A stretch of DNA of 64,000 nt from Paenibacillus herberti (GTDB lineage Bacteria; Bacillota; Bacilli; Paenibacillales; Paenibacillaceae), in the NCBI RefSeq assembly GCF_002233675.1, contig NZ_NMUQ01000001.1, forward strand, positions 127,021 to 191,020, given 5' to 3'. Every line of letters begins with the position of its first letter. The first letter of the stretch is position 1. The notes beneath the pieces are model-generated. The model was not told the DNA's origin. It did not search any database and saw only the letters and a list, made by a program, of their open reading frames with translations. The position numbers were made by a program, and so were the translations under genes. Shown one piece after another: positions 18,319-26,256 of the stretch.

Positions 18319-18365
18319 GCAAGCAAACGTATGCCGTCCCAAAAGGGCGGCATACGTTTGCTTGC
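18319..18365. repeat. long near-perfect hairpin before the sugar-kinase gene
   Basis: A 21-bp stem (GCAAGCAAACGTATGCCG... with its complement ...CGGCATACGTTTGCTTGC) has one bulged T and an AAAA loop. No T run follows. It lies in the 200-nt gap between the membrane-protein gene and the kinase, 46 nt before the kinase start. It could be a terminator, an RNA-stability element or an attenuator. A weaker hairpin (GGCTTGTCC/GGACAAGC) lies at about 18232-18250. Confidence 0.75.
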
Positions 18366-18410
18366 TGCATTAAATCCATGTTTCAGTTTGGGAGAGGGGA
18401 AGCTTTACCT

Positions 18411-19367
18411 ATGACTGCTGCATCACCTGATCTCGTTACATTTGGAGAGAGTATGGCTTTGTTCATGCCTCAGGAGAACCGGACGCTCGAACATGCGGAC
18501 TCGCTTCAATCTGCATTCGGAGGAGCCGAAAGCAATCTGGCGATTGGTCTGGCTCGGCTTGGCTGTTCAGTCGGCTGGTGCGGTGCGCTCGGCGACGATC
18601 CGCTCGGCCGTCGTATTCTGAAGGCGCTGCGCGGCGAAGGTGTGGATGTGTCGCGAGCTTCACTCAGCGGGAATGCCCCTACCGGCCTCATGTTCCGCGA
18701 AGAGGTTGCCGGTCGGCTGGCCGTCCATTACCATCGCAGAGGATCGGCTGCAAGCGGGATGACGCCGGGCCATTTAGATACCGCTTACTTGCAAAGCGCT
18801 CGGATGCTGCATGTTACGGGCATCACGATGGCTTTATCGAACAGCGCCCGTGAGTCTGTCCTCCATGCGATGAGAATCGCTAAGGAAGCAGGCGTGAAAA
18901 TCAGCTTTGATCCGAATCTGAGGCTCAAGCTGTGGAGCATCGAGGAGGCGCGTGAAGCGCTGCTGCCGGCTGCGGAGCTGGCCGATTATTTCCTCCCGGG
19001 ATGGGACGAGCTGAAGCTACTGTATGATACGGAAGACGAAGGTGAAATTCTGGATCGTGTCGGTGCGCTGGATGCAACAACCGTCATCAAAAGCAAAGGG
19101 GATGGCTCCTTGCTGCTCCAAGGCGGCTCAAGCATCTTCATTCCCTTTTATCCGGCAGAAAAGGTTGTGGACACAGTAGGTGCGGGCGATGGCTTCTGCT
19201 CTGGCTTCCTGGCTGGAATCCTGAAGGGGATGACGCCAGAGGACGCAGTGCGTCTAGGCAGCATATGCGGATCTTTGGCCGTGCAGGGACGCGGCGATTG
19301 GGAGTCGCTGCCGGACTGGCAAGCGGCCCGGCAGCGGCTGGACAATTCAGTATGGGTGGAGCGTTGA
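18411..19367 (+). CDS. PfkB-family sugar kinase, probably 2-keto-3-deoxygluconate kinase
   Basis: 318 aa from the ATG at 18411 (GGGAGAGGGGAAG upstream). Motifs: VTFGESMALFMP at the N terminus, GGAESNLAIGLARLG (PfkB signature 1) and VDTVGAGDGFCSGFLAGI (signature 2, with the catalytic Asp in the GAGD anion hole). The GES..L.MP start and FREEVAGRLAVHYHRRGSAASG block are most like KdgK, which phosphorylates 2-keto-3-deoxy-D-gluconate, but substrate specificity in PfkB kinases is hard to read. No KDPG aldolase is adjacent. The next gene, a DeoR-type regulator, starts 1-4 nt after the stop, so the two form an operon. Confidence 0.85.
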   Translation: MTAASPDLVTFGESMALFMPQENRTLEHADSLQSAFGGAESNLAIGLARLGCSVGWCGALGDDPLGRRILKALRGEGVDVSRASLSGNAPTGLMFREEVAGRLAVHYHRRGSAASGMTPGHLDTAYLQSARMLHVTGITMALSNSARESVLHAMRIAKEAGVKISFDPNLRLKLWSIEEAREALLPAAELADYFLPGWDELKLLYDTEDEGEILDRVGALDATTVIKSKGDGSLLLQGGSSIFIPFYPAEKVVDTVGAGDGFCSGFLAGILKGMTPEDAVRLGSICGSLAVQGRGDWESLPDWQAARQRLDNSVWVER

Positions 19368-19371
19368 TGTG

Positions 19372-20184
19372 ATGACTGAACTACCGAATAAAGGCGAGCG
19401 TCGGCGCGAGGGCATCCTGAATGTGCTCAAGCAGCAAGGACGCGTAACGATCGCTGAGATTGTGGAGAGATTCGGCTGCTCCGAAGCGACGGCCAGACGT
19501 GATCTCGAGCTGCTTGAGCGCACGGGCCCGCTTGTTCGGACGATTGGCGGAGCACTGTATGACGGGATGAATCCGGTGCGTGACAGCTCTTTTGCTGAGC
19601 GTCAGGGCATCTCTCTACTAGAAAAAGAGAATATCGCCGCAGAGGCGGCACGCCATATCGTGGAAGGCGATGTCGTCGGTCTCTCCGGCGGTTCGACCAA
19701 TTATTTGATTGCCAAGCTGATCAAGATGCGGCGCGGCATTACGGTCGTGACCAATGCCGTCAACATCGCGATGGAGCTTGCCGGCAGCGATATTCAAGTT
19801 GTCGTGACCGGCGGCATGATGCGTCACAACAGCTTTGAGTTATGTGGACCGCTCGGCGAGGGTATGGTATCCCATCTGAACATCGGCAAGATGTTCATTG
19901 GCGTCGACGGAATTTCCGAGAACGGCGGCATTACGACTTACTCGGAACAGGAAGCACAAATCGCCAAAGCGCTTATCAGCCGCTCCCAGATTACATATGC
20001 GGTATTCGATCAGAGCAAGGTCGGACGCACTTCGCTGTTCTCCATCACGCAACTCAAGGATCTTAACGCAGTCATAACCGATCGACCGCTTGGGGCCTCC
20101 CTATCAGAGTATGCGAGGCGCAGCGGCGTTACGGTCTATCTGGCCGGCGATGGGGAGTATGATGAGACGGAAGATCAGGGCTGA
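19372..20184 (+). CDS. DeoR-family transcriptional regulator
   Basis: 270 aa. The N-terminal helix-turn-helix reads RREGILNVLKQQGRVTIAEI, then VERFGCSEATARRDLELLER, the DeoR signature. The C-terminal DeoRC domain, related to phosphosugar isomerases, includes GDVVGLSGGSTNYLIAKLI and KMFIGVDGISENGGITTY, with KVGRTSLFSI near the end. Members sense phosphorylated sugars and usually repress neighbouring catabolic genes, so this one probably controls the kinase gene in front of it and itself. GTG at 19369 is an equally possible start. Confidence 0.88.
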   Translation: MTELPNKGERRREGILNVLKQQGRVTIAEIVERFGCSEATARRDLELLERTGPLVRTIGGALYDGMNPVRDSSFAERQGISLLEKENIAAEAARHIVEGDVVGLSGGSTNYLIAKLIKMRRGITVVTNAVNIAMELAGSDIQVVVTGGMMRHNSFELCGPLGEGMVSHLNIGKMFIGVDGISENGGITTYSEQEAQIAKALISRSQITYAVFDQSKVGRTSLFSITQLKDLNAVITDRPLGASLSEYARRSGVTVYLAGDGEYDETEDQG

Positions 20185-20210
20185 ACAGAGAGGGATGCAT
20201 TCAATAATAA

Positions 20211-20260
20211 GGGGCTGTCCCAAAAGTCATCTTTAGATGATTTAGGGGCGCCCCTTATTT
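20211..20260. repeat. 50-bp palindromic repeat, copy A
   Basis: GGGGC...GCCCC ends enclose AAGTCATCTTTAGATGATTT, itself a hairpin, and the right arm runs into TTATTTATTTA. A second diverged copy lies at 33408-33458. The outer end GGGGCTGTCCCAAAAGTC resembles terminal repeats of some Bacillales insertion sequences (recalled). It can act as the terminator of the kinase-regulator operon. Confidence 0.7.
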
Positions 20261-20328
20261 ATTTAGGCCGCCAGATAGGCTGATGGCGCTGCATCGTTAT
20301 CGAATCTGGGGCGTTTTGACTTTCCCTA

Positions 20329-20535
20329 GTGTTGAAGCGAAGCGATAGGAACTTTCACAAAGGGGCGCCAAGGCCGTTCGGGAGCCCGAGCTTGGTGAAG
20401 CTTCGGAGATCCACAGCAGAGAAACTGGAGCAAGCCGTTTCAAAGCTAGAGGAGACCTTGCAAGAGAAGCCCAAGGGCAAGCCGCTGAAAAAAGCGGTCC
20501 GCGTTCTTCGCAAATATCTTCTGCTGCGTCTGTGA
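20329..20535 (+). CDS. doubtful small basic ORF
   Basis: 68 codons from GTG, ending in a Lys/Glu-rich helical stretch (STAEKLEQAVSKLEETLQEK and a basic tail). There is no ribosome site and the N-terminal half looks random, so it may be a fragment of a lost gene. I do not recognise it. The rest of 20185-20738 holds only the two hairpins. Confidence 0.2.
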   Translation: MLKRSDRNFHKGAPRPFGSPSLVKLRRSTAEKLEQAVSKLEETLQEKPKGKPLKKAVRVLRKYLLLRL

Positions 20536-20604
20536 CGTATAACGAAGTCGGGTGGCTTTGCCTTGCCCATAATTTGCTGAAGAAGCCGTTATGGTAGATA
20601 AACG

Positions 20605-20647
20605 AAGACGGGAGGAAACTGAGCTTGGCTCAGTTTCCTCCCGTCTT
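20605..20647. terminator. perfect 20-bp hairpin between the DeoR region and nagA
   Basis: AAGACGGGAGGAAACTGAGC, loop TTG, and an exact complement. It has no long T run on either strand. It lies downstream of nagA (minus strand) and probably ends that transcript. Confidence 0.6.
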
Positions 20648-20738
20648 GGTTGACTGCCAACGTGTCACCCCACCGCGCGCTGGGAGCTGCGCGGCGAAAC
20701 TTCATTTCGTGTAGGTATTGTGTATGAGATGGTTGAGA

Positions 20739-21911
20739 TTAAGCCTCTTCCGATTGGAAAACACTTTGTCCGCCAACCCATGTTTGCTGTACTTCCAGCT
20801 CGTCCGTCAACAGGACGAGATCGGCCCATTTGCCTGCATGGATGCTGCCTGTCTGCTCGGCAAGCCCGATCAGCGCTGCTGGATTGGTGCTTGTCAGCAA
20901 GCTGGCCTGCGGCACCGTCCAGCCGGAAGCCTGGATGAAGCGCTTCAGCGCTGCTTCCATCGTCAGCGTACTGCCGGCCAGGTTGCCGGCATGTGTAAGG
21001 CGGCATACGCCGTCTTTCATTGTGACGGGTTGACCGCCAAGCTCATACTGGCCGTCCTCCAAGCCGGCGGCCGACATGGCGTCTGTGATGAGTGACAGCT
21101 TGCCGGCTGGCTTCGCGCGTCCGATCAGTTTCATCACGGCATCATGCACATGATGGCCGTCGGCGATTAGCTCTGCATGGATGCGATCATCCGTCAGTAC
21201 AGCTCCGACGGTGCCGGGCTCGCGGTGATGCAAACCGCGGCAAGCGTTAAACGTGTGCACCGCGCTGTTCAGTCCTGCATCGGCTGCGGCCTCCATAACG
21301 TCATAACGTGCATCCGTATGCCCCGCAGCCGCTACGATTCCATGCTTAGCAAGCCAATCGATCATCTTCAGCGCGCCTTCACGCTCTGGTGCGAGCGTAA
21401 GCTGCTTGATCAGGTCAGGATAGGCGGCATGCCATTCCTCCAGCAAGTCAAGATCTGGATCGATGCGGAATTCCGGGTTCTGTGCGCCCATCCAGTCTGG
21501 GCTTATGAACGGCCCTTCCAGGTGCACGCCGCCCAGGCGGGCGTAGGGCATTGGCGCGCTGCGGTATTCATCAGCTGCTTCCAGCACTTTGCGAATCCGC
21601 TCCGACGGTTCGGTCATCGTCGTGGCGAGCATCGTCGTAGTGCCATGCTGGGAGTGATATTTTGTAATGGTGTCATAGGCTTCGCGGTTCGCATCCATGA
21701 AGTCGGCGCCAAAGCCGCCATGAACATGAACATCGATGAAACCTGGGAGCAGCCAACCGCCCTGCCCGTCAATGACCGACTCGTCTGAAGCAGATGTCTC
21801 GAGAACGCCTGCCTGGACAGAGGTGATGAGTCCATCCTTTACTGTAACGGAGCCGGAAACAGCTTCGCCGTCTACTGCGATATTTACATTGCTGATGCGA
21901 AAGTGTTGCAT
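20739..21911 (-). CDS. nagA: N-acetylglucosamine-6-phosphate deacetylase
   Basis: Removes acetate from GlcNAc-6-P to give glucosamine-6-P. 390 aa, amidohydrolase fold. Visible are DVHVHGGFGADFMD with the first metal-ligand histidines, HLEGPFI, AAGHTDARYDVMEAA, HTFNACRGLHHREPG, ELIADGHHVHDAV, and LITDAMSAAGLEDG with the catalytic aspartate. AGGAGG lies 9 nt before the ATG. The start overlaps the end of nagB by 28 nt, so the two are translationally coupled; nagB comes first, the reverse of the more common nagAB order. Confidence 0.95.
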   Translation of the reverse strand: MQHFRISNVNIAVDGEAVSGSVTVKDGLITSVQAGVLETSASDESVIDGQGGWLLPGFIDVHVHGGFGADFMDANREAYDTITKYHSQHGTTTMLATTMTEPSERIRKVLEAADEYRSAPMPYARLGGVHLEGPFISPDWMGAQNPEFRIDPDLDLLEEWHAAYPDLIKQLTLAPEREGALKMIDWLAKHGIVAAAGHTDARYDVMEAAADAGLNSAVHTFNACRGLHHREPGTVGAVLTDDRIHAELIADGHHVHDAVMKLIGRAKPAGKLSLITDAMSAAGLEDGQYELGGQPVTMKDGVCRLTHAGNLAGSTLTMEAALKRFIQASGWTVPQASLLTSTNPAALIGLAEQTGSIHAGKWADLVLLTDELEVQQTWVGGQSVFQSEEA

Positions 21912-22651
21912 CCTTCATTACCTCCTGTAGCGAGCAAGCTAGCTGCTTCTCTATCCAGCAGAACCGTGACGCGGGCATGCAGTTGCAGTAGGGAGGCTGG
22001 GCAGTCTGTCGTGACTGGGCCGGTAAGCGCCCGCCGTACGATGGAGGCTTTATCTGTACCGCGGACGACAAGCAGAATCCGCTCCGCCTTGAGAATGGAA
22101 CCGACTCCCATCGTAACTGCTTGGGTCGGCACCTCGTCGATAGAGGCGAAGAAACGTGCATTAGCTTCGCGAGTCGCCTCGTCCAGTGTCACGACATGTG
22201 TACCGGCGCTCAGCTCGGAAGCAGGCTCATTGAAGCCGATATGGCCATTGTGTCCCAGTCCGAGCAGCTGCAGGTCTACGTGGGCGCCTTCAAGCATGCG
22301 GTCATACTTGTTGCAGAAGGCATCAAGATGGGATGCCATGCCGTCTGGCAGATGCGTCTGGTTCAGTGGAATATCGATCTTGGAGAACAGATGCTCGTTC
22401 ATGTAATAAGCGTAGCTCTGATCATTGTCCGGCGTCAATCCGACGTATTCATCGAGATTATAACTCGAAACTCCCTTGTAACTGATGCTTTCTTTGTTGG
22501 AGAGCTCCACCAGGCTGCGGTAGATGCCAATCGGAGTTGAGCCAGTAGCGAGGCCGAGCACAGCATTCGGCTTCGTTGTGACGAGGTCCGCAATAAGGCG
22601 GGCCGCTGCCGTATCCAATTCCAGGTTATCTTCAAACACGCGAATATCCAT
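21884..22651 (-). CDS. nagB: glucosamine-6-phosphate deaminase
   Basis: Converts glucosamine-6-P to fructose-6-P and ammonia, feeding amino-sugar carbon into glycolysis. 255 aa, slightly longer than typical Bacillus NagB because of a short tail overlapping nagA. Motifs: VLGLATGSTPIGIYRSL near the N terminus, SYNLDEYVGL with the catalytic aspartate, LGLGHNGHIGFNEP with the active-site histidine, and VTMGVGSILKAERI. ATG with GGGAGG upstream. No NagR/YvoA-type regulator is nearby. Confidence 0.95.
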   Translation of the reverse strand: MDIRVFEDNLELDTAAARLIADLVTTKPNAVLGLATGSTPIGIYRSLVELSNKESISYKGVSSYNLDEYVGLTPDNDQSYAYYMNEHLFSKIDIPLNQTHLPDGMASHLDAFCNKYDRMLEGAHVDLQLLGLGHNGHIGFNEPASELSAGTHVVTLDEATREANARFFASIDEVPTQAVTMGVGSILKAERILLVVRGTDKASIVRRALTGPVTTDCPASLLQLHARVTVLLDREAASLLATGGNEGCNTFASAM

Positions 22652-22719
22652 CCAAGTATCCTCCCGAAGTCACGCCATATTTTATAACTCTAGCTTACGA
22701 CTTTTTTGGATAAATGACA

Positions 22720-22766
22720 ACAAAAATGATTTTTGTGAACATGAAAATGATTATAACAATCATTTT
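22720..22766. promoter_or_regulatory. two palindromic operator candidates between nagB and fni
   Basis: ACAAAAA-TGA-TTTTTGT (22720-22736) and AAAATGATT-ATAAC-AATCATTTT (22744-22766) are inverted repeats in the divergent nagB/fni control region. The second is loosely like a Fur or related metal-regulator site but does not match the 7-1-7 consensus well. The regulator is unknown. Confidence 0.45.
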
Positions 22767-22857
22767 ATCTATTCCATTGAGCTGATTTGCCCGGCCATCA
22801 CCACAGCGAGTATGATGAAGGGAATAAACATACGCGAACGGATCTGGAAGGGAGATT

Positions 22858-23940
22858 ATGATGACTCTGAACAGCAATCGTCAGGGAGCAAGCAATGCGG
22901 ATGCAGATACAGAGACACGCAAAGCCGAGCATATCCGCATCTGTCTCGAAGAGGAGGTCGGAAGCTCAATCGGCGGCAGTGGTTTTGAACGGTACCGCTT
23001 CGAGCATGAGGCACTTCCCGAGCTGAATTGGAAGGAAGTAGACCTGTCTACAAGCTGGCTCGGCAGAAGGCTCAAAGCTCCCCTGTTAGTAAGCTCCATG
23101 ACGGGGGGGACAGATGAAGCGGGACGCATCAATCGCGGCCTAGCCGAGGCGGCTCAAAAAAGGGGCTGGGCCATCGGACTTGGCTCCATGCGCGCGGTGT
23201 GGGAAAAGCCGGAGCTGGCAGCCTCGTTTCAGATTCGGCGAGAAGCCCCTGATGTACCGATCATCGCCAATGTCGGCGCTGTGCAGCTCAATTATGGCCT
23301 GAACGCAGACGCTTGCCGCAGGCTTGTGGAGCTGGCCGAGGCAGATGCACTTGTGCTGCATCTCAATGCGCTGCAGGAGGTATTCCAGCCCGAAGGAGAC
23401 ACCAACTTCCGTCATCTGCTTCGCCTTATCGAGGAAGTATGCCGCAAGAGCGGCGTGCCGGTTGGTGTCAAAGAGGTCGGCTGGGGAATATCAGCCTCGA
23501 CAGCGGCCAAGCTTGCAGATGCCGGAGCAGCCTTCATTGACTGCGCCGGAGCCGGAGGCACTTCCTGGAGCCAAGTTGAAAAATTCCGTGCCCGTAGTCC
23601 GCTGCATGCTTCAGCGGCAGAGGCGTTCGCCGATTGGGGCATTCCTACCGCAGAAAGCGTGCAGGCGATTCGGTTGCAGCTACCGCATGCGACGCTCATC
23701 GCTTCTGGCGGGCTGATAAGCGGAGTGGATGCCGCCAAGGCAATCGCCCTCGGTGCAGACCTGGCCGGCTATGGGCGTGTACTGCTGCCGCAAGCAGCCT
23801 CAGGACCGGACGCCGCAGAGGCAATCGGCAACCAGATGGAGCGGATCGAGTTCGAGCTGCGAACAGCGATGTTCGCCAGCGGCGCTGGCTCGATTCGGGA
23901 GCTGGCAAAGGGTGAAAAATTAAAGCCTGTCCGCCCATGA
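22858..23940 (+). CDS. fni: type 2 isopentenyl-diphosphate delta-isomerase (FMN-dependent)
   Basis: Interconverts IPP and DMAPP, the isoprenoid building blocks. 360 aa TIM-barrel flavoenzyme. Motifs: RKAEHIRICLEE at the start, LLVSSMTGGTDEAGRINRGL, AIGLGSMRAVWE, ANVGAVQLNYG, LHLNALQEVFQPEGDTNF, VGVKEVGWGIS and LIASGGLISGVDAAKAIALGA. GGAAGGGAG precedes two adjacent ATG codons (22858, 22861). ispG of the same MEP pathway is also in this window at 46.9 kb. Confidence 0.94.
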   Translation: MMTLNSNRQGASNADADTETRKAEHIRICLEEEVGSSIGGSGFERYRFEHEALPELNWKEVDLSTSWLGRRLKAPLLVSSMTGGTDEAGRINRGLAEAAQKRGWAIGLGSMRAVWEKPELAASFQIRREAPDVPIIANVGAVQLNYGLNADACRRLVELAEADALVLHLNALQEVFQPEGDTNFRHLLRLIEEVCRKSGVPVGVKEVGWGISASTAAKLADAGAAFIDCAGAGGTSWSQVEKFRARSPLHASAAEAFADWGIPTAESVQAIRLQLPHATLIASGGLISGVDAAKAIALGADLAGYGRVLLPQAASGPDAAEAIGNQMERIEFELRTAMFASGAGSIRELAKGEKLKPVRP

Positions 23941-23958
23941 GGGGGATAGGCTTCTTTT
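23923..23958 (+). terminator. terminator after fni
   Basis: AAGCCTGTCC pairs with GGGGATAGGCTT, followed by CTTTT. It overlaps the last codons of the convergent gerC-type gene. Confidence 0.75.
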
Positions 23959-25066
23959 AATGGATTCGTCCTGCGCTCTGAATGCGTACGGTTGAGTGGA
24001 CATCGAATTGCAGCGTCGGGTACAATTCCTGCCATTCCTCGAAAGCGGTGCTGCTCTTATGAGTGGCTCGATACCGAAGTCCAAAATGCAGCGGATCGAC
24101 GCCAGCCCGTTGGATACGCTTGAGCAGCTTAATGGTGTTTTTTTCAACATCCTGCCCTAGCTTCCGCTCGACCTCTTCGGAATGCAGGCTAAGAATATCG
24201 CTTGGTCCCTCCTCGATCGTGCCGCCTATATGAATGTGCATGGAGAGTTTCCCCCGTCCGTCCGGTAAACGTTGGATTTTATATTGAACACGCAGATCGG
24301 TCACCGCGAGCATGACGGAATTGTCCTTGTAGGTAGTTTTGAACGTGGAATTAATAGTCTCTTTATCAATTTGGTTGAACAACTGAGTTTCGTCCGGGCT
24401 CAATAACAGACGAATTCGCTTTTTGTCCAACAGGTTCAATTGGTCGACCTCATAACCGTTCTTCGACACACGGATAAGCGGCAGATAAGGGTCCATGCCA
24501 TTTTCGTTGATGCGCCGGAACAGATCGAACAGCTTCTCAGGGCGAATGAAAGAGGACTTGGTTCCGTCGCTTCCGAACGTCAGAAACAGCGTATTGCCGG
24601 AGTACCGCTCAGATAGTGGCATCTTTTTCAAAATAGACATGCCGTCCGGATACCCCACCGCCACAAAAGCGGAGGATTGGATATCCCTGCGGCGAATCAT
24701 CCATTCCGTTGCCGACGTTATATCATCACGTGCCAGTTCGTCGCCAAGCACGAACACTTTGCAATGGCCGAGGTCGATCTCTTTGTCCACGTGGGACTTA
24801 AGAATCCGCAACCCCTCTGAAATTTCCTTGGCGTCGATAGTCTCAATCTGAGATTTTTCCATGCCGGGTTCGGTTTTTGAGCTGGGAATGGACAGCCGAA
24901 TCGTGACACGGTATGGCTTCTTCTCGTTGCCGGATTTGTCAATCGCGATGGCGACTACAAAAAATCGCTTGTCAATATCGATAAAGCCGCAACCTGTAGT
25001 AGGAACGAGTATCACAAATGCTAGCAAAAGGCAGAGAAAGCGCGCACTAATTTTGTAAATGCTCAT
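23957..25066 (-). CDS. gerC: germinant receptor subunit C, Ger(x)C lipoprotein
   Basis: 369 aa lipoprotein of the spore inner membrane. An N-terminal signal peptide ends in a lipobox (VPTTGCG, Cys about residue 26), followed by FIDIDKRFFVVAIAIDKSG, the typical opening of the mature Ger(x)C domain. The C-terminal domain ends with GLRYRATHKSSTAFEEWQEL and the beta strand FDVHSTVRI. It is the last gene of a three-gene operon and overlaps the permease gene by 4 nt. Which germinant it serves cannot be told. Confidence 0.93.
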   Translation of the reverse strand: MSIYKISARFLCLLLAFVILVPTTGCGFIDIDKRFFVVAIAIDKSGNEKKPYRVTIRLSIPSSKTEPGMEKSQIETIDAKEISEGLRILKSHVDKEIDLGHCKVFVLGDELARDDITSATEWMIRRRDIQSSAFVAVGYPDGMSILKKMPLSERYSGNTLFLTFGSDGTKSSFIRPEKLFDLFRRINENGMDPYLPLIRVSKNGYEVDQLNLLDKKRIRLLLSPDETQLFNQIDKETINSTFKTTYKDNSVMLAVTDLRVQYKIQRLPDGRGKLSMHIHIGGTIEEGPSDILSLHSEEVERKLGQDVEKNTIKLLKRIQRAGVDPLHFGLRYRATHKSSTAFEEWQELYPTLQFDVHSTVRIQSAGRIH

Positions 25067-26256
25067 GCCTTCGCCTCCCCTTTCGCGCTCTTTTTTGAGT
25101 CGCCCTTGGAGTCCCCCATCGCATCTCCCTGAGTGCTCCCAATCGAGTCCCCCATCGCATCGGCGGCGGGTCTCTTCCGGGTTAACACGAGCAAGAATAT
25201 GGCGGTAGCCAGCTCAACGAACATGCGAAAGATGAGCCAGCGCTCGGCGATAATCTGATTCGTTTGCTCATTCAGGACAAACATCGACGCGATGCAAATG
25301 CCGAAAAAGACGCAGCTGATCCACCAGTTGGCCTTAGGTGTTTTGCTGAAGTCAACTTCAAAACGGTAACTTTTACTCATACTTCTCAAAAACTCGATCG
25401 ATTGATGCCAGCCCACGCTCGTATAAAGCAGCGTCAGACCTAGATACACGAGCAGGAAAAGAAACAGTACCCGCTCGATGAAGCCGAAGCTCATCGTCAT
25501 TGAATCCGCAGTTTGAGCCCAAACATATGTATAGCGATCCACCGCCATTGTCCCATGGTATCCAATTGGCAGAAAAAAGGTTGTCAGCAGGATGCCGCTG
25601 CCAAAAAGCGGAATGAGCCATCTTCCTTTCAGCCGGAAATTGGGTGGATTGAGCCGATTGAAAATCGCCATATTGGTGTAGCCGGTAAAAATAAACGTCC
25701 CCGCTGCAATGCTCGAGAGGGTAGGAGGGACATTAACATAGCGAGCTACAGCGTAGATCGCATTCCATGCCACATCAGGACTGCGGAAGCCTTTGAACAG
25801 GACGAACAGGACAAGCGGTGTTAACAGCAGGATCGTAATTTCCATCATGAACAACAGCGTCATCGAAGAGCGTGTTGAACCGTAGATGCATAAAACGCCG
25901 AGGATTAACATCAGGTTCCAGACAGGCAGATCCGGTGTCAACACTCGGTTTAGAAGAATCGTGAAGGCGATCAGCGCGAAGCTGGAGGCAAAAAAGAACA
26001 TGAACGCGTAAATCGCGAGTATCATTTTAACGATCCATTCTGGCAGACGAAGCCGTAGAATTTCCGGCACTCCTCTACCCGGATAGCGCGCAAGAGCGCT
26101 AGTGGCTGCATATGCGGTCAAGGTGCCGACTACGATCGCGACCAGCATCGAGGAAACGGCGCCTGTCGTTCGCTCGCTGAGCAGCACGGACGGTACGAAC
26201 AGCATCAGATTGAGCATTGCGACCATGACAAAGCTGTAGTAGAAATAACGGTTCAT
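25063..26256 (-). CDS. gerB: germinant receptor subunit B, spore permease family
   Basis: 397 aa with about ten hydrophobic helices, related to APC-type amino-acid transporters (Spore_permease family). In germinant receptors the B subunit binds the germinant. The last ~30 residues are an unusual hydrophilic tail made of near-repeats (GDSIGSTQ, GDAMGDSK, GDSKKSAK, GEAKA), which looks like expansion of a short codon block. It overlaps gerA-type and gerC-type genes by 4 nt each (ATGA). Confidence 0.93.
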   Translation of the reverse strand: MNRYFYYSFVMVAMLNLMLFVPSVLLSERTTGAVSSMLVAIVVGTLTAYAATSALARYPGRGVPEILRLRLPEWIVKMILAIYAFMFFFASSFALIAFTILLNRVLTPDLPVWNLMLILGVLCIYGSTRSSMTLLFMMEITILLLTPLVLFVLFKGFRSPDVAWNAIYAVARYVNVPPTLSSIAAGTFIFTGYTNMAIFNRLNPPNFRLKGRWLIPLFGSGILLTTFFLPIGYHGTMAVDRYTYVWAQTADSMTMSFGFIERVLFLFLLVYLGLTLLYTSVGWHQSIEFLRSMSKSYRFEVDFSKTPKANWWISCVFFGICIASMFVLNEQTNQIIAERWLIFRMFVELATAIFLLVLTRKRPAADAMGDSIGSTQGDAMGDSKGDSKKSAKGEAKA

